This document shows positions 38,154 to 41,739 of a DNA stretch of 41,739 nt, piece after piece. The notes under the pieces are model-generated. The model was given only the letters and a program-made list of their open reading frames with translations, was not told the origin of the DNA and made no database searches. The position numbers and the translations under genes are program-made. The DNA lies in the IMG/VR virus record IMGVR_UViG_3300034170_000016, positions 1 to 41,739 of that record; one strand, 5' to 3'. This stretch comes from a virus. Each line of letters starts with the position of its first letter. The stretch's first letter is position 1.

Positions 38154-38444
38154 CTATTTCTCGTGCCAGCTTGCGCCGGACAGTGGTTGCAAAACGTCTT
38201 TGATTTCGTCGATGTACCAGAACGCGTTGTCGCGCTCCAGCTCACTATCAAATGCCAACGCTTGGATGCGTTCCAGCTTCGCCCGCAGTGCTGCCAACTC
38301 TTTCGGCATTTCCACGGTGCGCAGCTTGTACAAGCGTCGACTGTTCTCCTTGGTGCAACCGACGCAGCTCCAGGCCGGCAGATAGCGCAGCCCTTCAAGC
38401 TGCGGGTGTTTTTCACACATTTCGCCGCGTGCTTTGCCTGCCAT
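38154..38444 (-). CDS. Hypothetical Cys-rich protein (96 aa)
   Basis: A 96-residue protein. The N-terminal third has C-x2-H and CVGC (MCEKHPQLEG, then LPAWSCVGCTKENSRR), a possible zinc knuckle. The rest is helical (PKELAALRAKLERIQALAFD). GAGGG precedes the ATG at 38444, and the stop of the upstream gene overlaps it (TAATGG). Zinc knuckle plus helix could be a nucleic-acid or protein-binding adaptor; unrecognised family. Confidence 0.65.
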   Translation of the reverse strand: MAGKARGEMCEKHPQLEGLRYLPAWSCVGCTKENSRRLYKLRTVEMPKELAALRAKLERIQALAFDSELERDNAFWYIDEIKDVLQPLSGASWHEK

Positions 38445-38761
38445 TACTGCGCCCTCGAAGCATCGTAGAAACCGCACGACGTGCAGTAGGTGTTGTTATC
38501 GGCCCACGGACCATGCGAACACTTGGCCTGTTTCTTGAGCTGTTCATTCTCACGGCGCAGCCTGGCAATTTCTTGGTCAGCCGGAACTGTCACAAAATAG
38601 CTTGTGTTGCTTGGCGCCACATACACGTTGCCAGAAACAATACGTACAACGGGCTCATAGGTTGCAGCCAGGTCAATCGCCAAGCGTTCCCGATATGCTG
38701 CCGCAGGCTGGTTGCGCTGCATGAGCGCCCTGCACACCTTTTCAACTATTGTCTGTGTCAT
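38444..38761 (-). CDS. Hypothetical coiled-coil/zinc protein (105 aa)
   Basis: A 105-residue protein. The N-terminal part has IVEKVCRALMQRNQPAAAYRERLA. Next comes a beta segment (VRIVSGNVYVAPSNTSYF) and a coiled coil (DQEIARLRRENEQLKKQAK). The C-terminus has CSHGPWADNNTYCTSCGF, a C-x-H...C-x2-C zinc site. The gene is coupled to both neighbours by overlapping stop and start codons. Function unknown. Confidence 0.65.
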   Translation of the reverse strand: MTQTIVEKVCRALMQRNQPAAAYRERLAIDLAATYEPVVRIVSGNVYVAPSNTSYFVTVPADQEIARLRRENEQLKKQAKCSHGPWADNNTYCTSCGFYDASRAQ

Positions 38762-39060
38762 GCTGGGCGCTCCACGTAAACAGTGGTGCCGTAAAGCGGC
38801 GTTCCATCCGGCGCACGCTCCACCCTCCCCTGCGGGTACGCATAGTGCTGCTCGTAACGTTCGGTGCCATCGCGGAAACGTGTTTTTATTTCGCTGGATA
38901 TCAACGCATGTTCGCGCAGCTTTTGTTGCAGGTCAGCGATCATTGCAGCGCAGTCACCAAGCACGATATCAACGTCGGTTTCTTCTACTGGTACGCGCAT
39001 TGGTGCTTGTCCGCTGGTTACACGCTTGATAGCTGCTTCAATACGTTCTTGCAATGTCAT
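38758..39060 (-). CDS. Hypothetical protein (100 aa), first gene after P6
   Basis: A 100-residue protein beginning MTLQERIEAAIKRVTSGQ; a helical part with DIVLGDCAAMIADLQQKLREHAL is followed by a beta-rich C-terminus (EQHYAYPQGRVERAPDGTPLYGTTVYVE). The start is in the leader GGCGAACGAC. It is the first gene of a four- to five-gene unit running to the terminator at 37141-37217. The 15-bp start repeat (39056-39070) recurs at the fourth gene. Unrecognised family. Confidence 0.65.
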   Translation of the reverse strand: MTLQERIEAAIKRVTSGQAPMRVPVEETDVDIVLGDCAAMIADLQQKLREHALISSEIKTRFRDGTERYEQHYAYPQGRVERAPDGTPLYGTTVYVERPA

Positions 39061-39070
39061 GTCGTTCGCC
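39056..39070 (-). repeat. Leader direct repeat (15 bp), upstream copy
   Basis: Identical to 38139-38153; contains the start codon of the 100-aa gene. The two copies flank a three-gene block. Confidence 0.85.
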
Positions 39071-39089
39071 TCGTTGCGTTGAATGTTTG

Positions 39090-39121
39090 CGTATCGTCTA
39101 CCGTTATTTACGGTCTGTCAA
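39090..39121 (-). promoter_or_regulatory. Motif-bearing promoter (P6)
   Basis: TTGACA (39121-39116), then CCGTAAATAACGG (39113-39101). A GATACG lies at 20 bp spacing and GACGAT at 17, so the -10 assignment is uncertain. It starts the unit 37269-39060, right after a terminator. Confidence 0.6.
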
Positions 39122-39129
39122 GCTCCCAT

Positions 39130-39158
39130 AAAAAAGCCCCTCGGGTTAGGAGGGGCTT
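39130..39158 (-). terminator. Rho-independent terminator, minus strand
   Basis: AGCCCCTC (39157-39150), loop CTAACCC, GAGGGGCT (39142-39135), then TTTTT on the minus strand. It ends the unit of RMF-like genes. Confidence 0.9.
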
Positions 39159-39189
39159 CAAGCGCAGCGGCAACATGACAAACGGATGG

Positions 39190-39375
39190 TTACACAGCGT
39201 CAGGCAGCGTGTCAACTTGTTCATCTTTCCAGCGCTGTACGCCGTCTTTGAACCCTTCGTGCCAGATAAGGTCTTTTGGGCTGCGTGGTGCGTAAGGTGA
39301 CTTGGATTCAGCAGCATCACACGGCCGTTGGTTGCCGCAGTTAAAACCGTCGTACCACCATCGACTATTTTTCAT
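39190..39375 (-). CDS. RMF/CrpP-like small protein 1 (61 aa)
   Basis: A 61-residue protein with WWYDGFNCGNQRPCDAAES, then SPYAPRSPKDLIWHEGFKDGV. The layout G-x-x-x-G...PY...W-x-x-G-x-x-G is that of ribosome modulation factor and CrpP-like proteins. The ATG at 39375 overlaps the TAG of the upstream paralogue, with GGAG ten bases before it. A longer in-frame ORF is a shadow. It is the last gene before the terminator at 39130-39158. Confidence 0.7.
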   Translation of the reverse strand: MKNSRWWYDGFNCGNQRPCDAAESKSPYAPRSPKDLIWHEGFKDGVQRWKDEQVDTLPDAV

Positions 39376-39532
39376 TTTCGTCAAGCTCCGTGCAGCGTTT
39401 GTTCCAACCAGCGAGCCACCAGTAATGCGCAGTGCTGCCGCGCTTGTGTGGGTTCTCGCACTCACCGCCCTTGCCGCGTGCTTGATAGCCACGGTCATAG
39501 GCGCATTGCTCCAGGGTGTTCGATGGGGTCAT
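39365..39532 (-). CDS. RMF/CrpP-like small protein 2 (55 aa)
   Basis: A 55-residue protein: QCAYDRGYQARGKGGECENP (9-28), then HYWWLAGWNKR (36-46). It keeps the full RMF-like pattern: Y-x-x-G-x-x-A-x-x-x-G...NP...W-x-x-GW. The ATG overlaps the upstream stop (GCATGACC), and its own stop overlaps the next start. Together with 39190-39375 and 39717-39854 it forms a set of related genes. Confidence 0.75.
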   Translation of the reverse strand: MTPSNTLEQCAYDRGYQARGKGGECENPHKRGSTAHYWWLAGWNKRCTELDENEK

Positions 39533-39720
39533 GCTAGCACCTCGTTGAGCCAGTCGCGCAGGGCGGTGGCGTCCACACGGTTCAATATGACAGAAGGGAA
39601 ACCACCAACGCCGACCAAATCCATTTCAATACGCACGGCGTCGGGGAAAGATGTAGCGAAGGTAATGTCGTCAGCTTCTTCCTGCGCACAATTAAAAACA
39701 ACATGGGGTATTTCGTTCAT
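39529..39720 (-). CDS. Hypothetical protein (63 aa)
   Basis: A 63-residue acidic protein between two RMF-like genes. It has strands NEIPHVVFNCAQEEADD and AVRIEMDLVG, then a C-terminal helix (DATALRDWLNEVLA). The ATG overlaps the stop of the RMF-like gene before it (CGATGAAC), and its stop overlaps the RMF-like gene after it. It could be a partner or regulator of the RMF-like proteins, but only its position says so. Confidence 0.7.
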   Translation of the reverse strand: MNEIPHVVFNCAQEEADDITFATSFPDAVRIEMDLVGVGGFPSVILNRVDATALRDWLNEVLA

Positions 39721-39854
39721 CGCTTCATGTCCTTGTCATTCCACCCAGCGAGCCACCAGGCCCACATCGTGGTCATGTACGGGTAGGGGTTCACGTTCTT
39801 GGTGCGCCCAGCATCCCGGGCGTCACGGCCAGAATCATAGGCGCAGGGGATCAT
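39717..39854 (-). CDS. RMF/CrpP-like small protein 3 (45 aa)
   Basis: A 45-residue protein: PCAYDSGRDARDAGRTKNVNPY (3-24), with AWWLAGWNDKD (32-42) at the end. It has the clearest RMF/CrpP pattern of the set: AYDxGxxAxxAG...NPY...WxxGW. The ATG overlaps the stop of the membrane-protein gene before it (GCATGATC), the stop overlaps the 63-aa gene. Confidence 0.75.
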   Translation of the reverse strand: MIPCAYDSGRDARDAGRTKNVNPYPYMTTMWAWWLAGWNDKDMKR

Positions 39855-40201
39855 GCGAAGCGGCTCCGCAGTTCGTCGAAGTCGCGCTGTTCATCTGTAG
39901 TGAGTACACCACCGTTGGCGCGCTTTTGGTTTAACCATGTCCATTCTGCTGCGTCGGCTGCCGACATTGCAGCTTGTGGGACGCCTGCACTACTGCGGTT
40001 TAGCGCCTGCCAGCTCATGCCCGCGTTGCGCTGGCCAACGCTTACGTGGGCATCTTTCCAGCCCTGGTTGTACCCGCGCACAACGCGGTTATTCATTTCG
40101 TTAACAGACAACAGGATGCCGTACACAGCAAGCCACAGACCGCCAGTCAGCAGCGCCAGGATAATGTGCAGCCAGTGGCGCAAACGTTTCTCAGTTTTCA
40201 T
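39851..40201 (-). CDS. Membrane protein (116 aa)
   Basis: An N-terminal basic segment (MKTEKRLRHW) and one or two membrane helices (IILALLTGGLWLAVYGILL, about residues 13-31) precede a soluble C-terminus. The region SWQALNRSSAGVP and a helical end DEQRDFDELRSRFA follow. The first part resembles superinfection-immunity-type or YqaE-like small membrane proteins (HxxHxxLxxxTxGxWxxVxxxxxL) with a tail. It may block entry of related phages; that is a guess. The start overlaps the RHH gene stop (TCATGAAA). Confidence 0.65.
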   Translation of the reverse strand: MKTEKRLRHWLHIILALLTGGLWLAVYGILLSVNEMNNRVVRGYNQGWKDAHVSVGQRNAGMSWQALNRSSAGVPQAAMSAADAAEWTWLNQKRANGGVLTTDEQRDFDELRSRFA

Positions 40202-40533
40202 GATTCAACTCCTTCACATTCGATACATGTTTCCCCGACGGCTTTGCACACGCTGCAGCTTTGGGGCTTGCCGATCTTGGCCAGGTGCTTTTGCTTCGGC
40301 ACGAAACCACTCGGCGGTATTGCAACCGGCGTACCGGCGTGGGCGTTGCGGATCAGCGTCAATAGCATTTCCGTCATGTTTTCGAACCCATCGCGCTTGC
40401 ACACCTCTTTGGCCATATTGCTGATGCTGGCCGGCAAAGGGATCACCACGTCAACAACCCCCATTGCGTCGCGCTTGGCCTTCTCGCGCGCTTGGTACGC
40501 TTTCACGTACTCGGCGTTCTTACTGCGTGTCAT
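40198..40533 (-). CDS. RHH-like small DNA-binding protein with Cys motif (111 aa)
   Basis: Residues 1-20 are basic (TRSKNAEYVKAYQAREKAKR). VVDVVIPLPASISNMAKEV (26-44) and GFENMTEMLLTLIRNAH give a strand-helix-helix, the pattern of ribbon-helix-helix (Arc/MetJ-type) proteins. The C-terminus has CSVCKAVGETCIEC (two CxxC pairs), probably a zinc site. The start codon at 40533 overlaps the stop of the upstream gene (GTCATGACA). It may regulate transcription of this accessory block. Confidence 0.6.
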   Translation of the reverse strand: MTRSKNAEYVKAYQAREKAKRDAMGVVDVVIPLPASISNMAKEVCKRDGFENMTEMLLTLIRNAHAGTPVAIPPSGFVPKQKHLAKIGKPQSCSVCKAVGETCIECEGVES

Positions 40534-40853
40534 GACAGAAACCACACGCCAGCAGAAACTGTCATGACAACAGCGAGCACCGCCAGCGCATGCCAGCGCA
40601 GCGAGACCTTTGGCGCCTTGGTGCGAAGCGGCATTGGGCTGGCGGTGCGCATGAACGGCACGCACTCGCTGCATTCCCCTGCTGCGCATACGCCTTGCCC
40701 CCACATAGGCGCCGTCGAAGGTTGCGTGGTGCGCGCACCGTATACGCGCAAGGGTTCATCAGGCTTGGCTACGAATGGGTCACGGTTTGCAGCGAACGCA
40801 CGGCGGCGAAACGCTTCGTCAGATTCGCCGGGTTGCTTGGTCACGATGGTCAT
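40530..40853 (-). CDS. Tail-anchored membrane protein (107 aa)
   Basis: The first 85 residues are soluble, with ESDEAFRRRAFAANRDPFV and the Cys cluster VCAAGECSECV. The last 20 residues (LAVLAVVMTVSAGVWFLS) form one membrane helix, so it is C-terminally anchored. It is the first gene after promoter P7 and uses the leader CACGGAGTACCGCAAC. Its stop overlaps the next start. Family not recognised. Confidence 0.7.
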   Translation of the reverse strand: MTIVTKQPGESDEAFRRRAFAANRDPFVAKPDEPLRVYGARTTQPSTAPMWGQGVCAAGECSECVPFMRTASPMPLRTKAPKVSLRWHALAVLAVVMTVSAGVWFLS

Positions 40854-40886
40854 GTTGCGGTACTCCGTGTTGGTTGCTATGCGCCG

Positions 40887-40915
40887 ATACTATGCCGTTA
40901 TTTACGGTACGTCAA
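40887..40915 (-). promoter_or_regulatory. Promoter with CCGTAAATAACGG in the spacer (P7)
   Basis: TTGACG (40915-40910), 17-bp spacer with CCGTAAATAACGG (40907-40895), TAGTAT (40892-40887), then the leader GCAACCAACACGGAG. The stop TAA of the ParB-like gene lies in the motif. Confidence 0.8.
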
Positions 40916-41420
40916 CACCGTCATAAATGGCGTCAATCTGTCGCATGATATTTTTGATTGGCAACGCCCACTCTTGATCCGTTACGTGGATTCCTGCGTC
41001 TTCGAGTGCGTCGAACAATTCGCACCACAGTGCCTCTGTCGGCCTGCTCACCTTCGGCTTGGTGGTCGCTGCGGTCACCTTTGACTTACCGGCAGCTTGA
41101 GCCGTGGCCAACTGATCCTTGAGCACGCTGCCTGCTGCGTCGCCATGCTTGCGCACTGTTTCGGCTGCAATGGTAGGGCTCACAGCTTTTGCCTGCACCA
41201 TTGCATGCACGTCAGTGTTACCGCCCGCCAGGTCGAGGATCATCTTGACATGCGCCGTTGGCTTGCCAAGAAGCTCGGCAATCTGCGCAGGCGTCCATTT
41301 GAACGCCAACAACTGGGTGTACACCGCGCACAACTCAACAGCGCTCAACGCCTGGATGGCTTCGCCGCGCTTGGTGTCGCCGTCTAGGCGCATTTGTTTG
41401 AACGATTTAATGGCTGTCAT
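40902..41420 (-). CDS. KorB/ParB-like HTH DNA-binding protein (172 aa)
   Basis: Residues 40-66 (FKWTPAQIAELLGKPTAHVKMILDLA) form the HTH of ParB/KorB-type proteins, and the following helices (DVHAMVQAKAVSPTIAAETVRKHG, 70-93) match the second half of that domain. The N-terminal ParB nuclease/CTPase domain is missing; only 40 residues precede the HTH. The C-terminal part (TEALWCELFDALEDAGIHVTD) is a helical domain, possibly for dimerisation. It may bind phage sites for regulation or segregation. Its stop is inside the P7 motif. Confidence 0.7.
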   Translation of the reverse strand: MTAIKSFKQMRLDGDTKRGEAIQALSAVELCAVYTQLLAFKWTPAQIAELLGKPTAHVKMILDLAGGNTDVHAMVQAKAVSPTIAAETVRKHGDAAGSVLKDQLATAQAAGKSKVTAATTKPKVSRPTEALWCELFDALEDAGIHVTDQEWALPIKNIMRQIDAIYDGVDVP

Positions 41421-41432
41421 GTTGCAGGTTCC

Positions 41433-41597
41433 TTATAGCGAGCGCCAATCGCGCCCTTTGCGTGGGTAGTAAATGCATACGCCTAGCGGTACACCTTTTT
41501 TGTATTCCACTTTTAGTTGCTTGATTGTGCGACTGCGCCCGTTAGGCTTGTCGGTCCAATGGAACCGGCGCAGCATTTTGCACTTAGCGCCCCTCAT
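41433..41597 (-). CDS. Small basic protein (54 aa)
   Basis: A 54-residue ORF, strongly basic: KCKMLRRFHWTDKPNGRSRT, then KQLKVEYKKGVPLGVCIYYPRK and a C-terminal RDWRSL. It may be a nucleic-acid-binding peptide. The ATG overlaps the stop of the preceding gene (CCATGAGG), which supports it as a real gene. It lies just upstream of the ParB-like gene. Family unknown. Confidence 0.65.
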   Translation of the reverse strand: MRGAKCKMLRRFHWTDKPNGRSRTIKQLKVEYKKGVPLGVCIYYPRKGRDWRSL

Positions 41598-41739
41598 GGT
41601 ACTTGGTGCTCGTCAACGCATTCAAAGGAAACGCGGGTACTTGCAGACACACGCGCACGGATAGCCATTTCCATCGCAGGCTTGGCGATTTCACACATCT
41701 GCATGCCCACGTCGTACTGCGGGACCTGGGCAATAACTT
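41594..41739 (-). CDS. Partial CDS, C-terminal 47-48 residues
   Basis: The reading frame enters from the right edge and ends at TGA 41596-41594: VIAQVPQYDVGMQMCEIAK, then a helical region and the end VSFECVDEHQVP. No start lies inside the window. The stop overlaps the start of the 54-aa gene. Function cannot be assigned from this part. Confidence 0.6.
   Translation of the reverse strand, partial: VIAQVPQYDVGMQMCEIAKPAMEMAIRARVSASTRVSFECVDEHQVP

Noticed and set aside
1-41739. tRNA genes, integrase, transposase
   Set aside because: I found no cloverleaf with a TTC loop pattern and no recombinase motif; a search program could still find a divergent one.

Overview
The window is a 41.7-kb stretch of a tailed double-stranded DNA phage genome, tightly packed and apparently missing only a little at each end, because a gene is cut at both window edges. 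The tail genes (sheath, tube, short tape measure, gp25-like wedge, J-like wedge, puncturing spike) make it a contractile-tailed (myovirus-type) phage with a compact baseplate of the kind described for cyanophage Pam3. The host cannot be read directly. GC-rich codon use, a Rz/Rz1 spanin pair and RMF/CrpP-like small proteins suggest a Gram-negative gammaproteobacterium such as Pseudomonas. I see no integrase, no classical repressor, no tRNA, no CRISPR array and no insertion sequence.

Layout. (1) 1-4452, minus strand: small membrane proteins, a protein with two CsrA/RsmA-like halves, a TetR-type HTH protein, a VRR-NUC nuclease, a Cys-rich protein with a long Ala-Pro linker, and an SF2 helicase. 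(2) 4542-10741, plus strand, divergent from block 1: replication genes (VPWDxRIHS-motif protein, DUF2800 Cas4-like nuclease, DUF2815 ssDNA-binding protein, family B DNA polymerase) and then small unknown genes. (3) 10698-34137, minus strand: lysis (Rz with embedded Rz1, endolysin, two small membrane proteins), tail fibre and chaperone, baseplate, tape measure, a frameshifted tail-assembly chaperone, tube, sheath, neck, capsid, protease/scaffold, portal and terminase. Transcription runs from terminase toward lysis. (4) 34144-34463: AT-rich non-coding region carrying ten GGTTACAA-type repeats, a candidate origin or packaging site. (5) 34464-41739, minus strand: a PrimPol-helicase and a train of small accessory genes, including RMF-like microproteins, an RHH-type protein and a KorB/ParB-like HTH protein.

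The main unexplained structure is modular regulation. A 13-bp motif, CCGTAAATAACGG, recurs at gene borders. In its best copies it lies inside the 17-bp spacer of a sigma70-type promoter and is followed by a conserved leader with a CACGGAG ribosome-binding site. In several places the stop codon of the upstream gene lies inside the motif. Several accessory genes are flanked by direct repeats of 15-30 bp that contain the upstream stop and the downstream start, as if genes were exchanged as cassettes.

Other points worth following are a single-chain CsrA-like protein, a small membrane gene before the terminase that is split exactly by a 34-bp palindrome, a cluster of RMF-like proteins, and a portal with a ParB/Srx-like C-terminal tail. 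All functions are inferred from sequence recognition alone; no database search was run.
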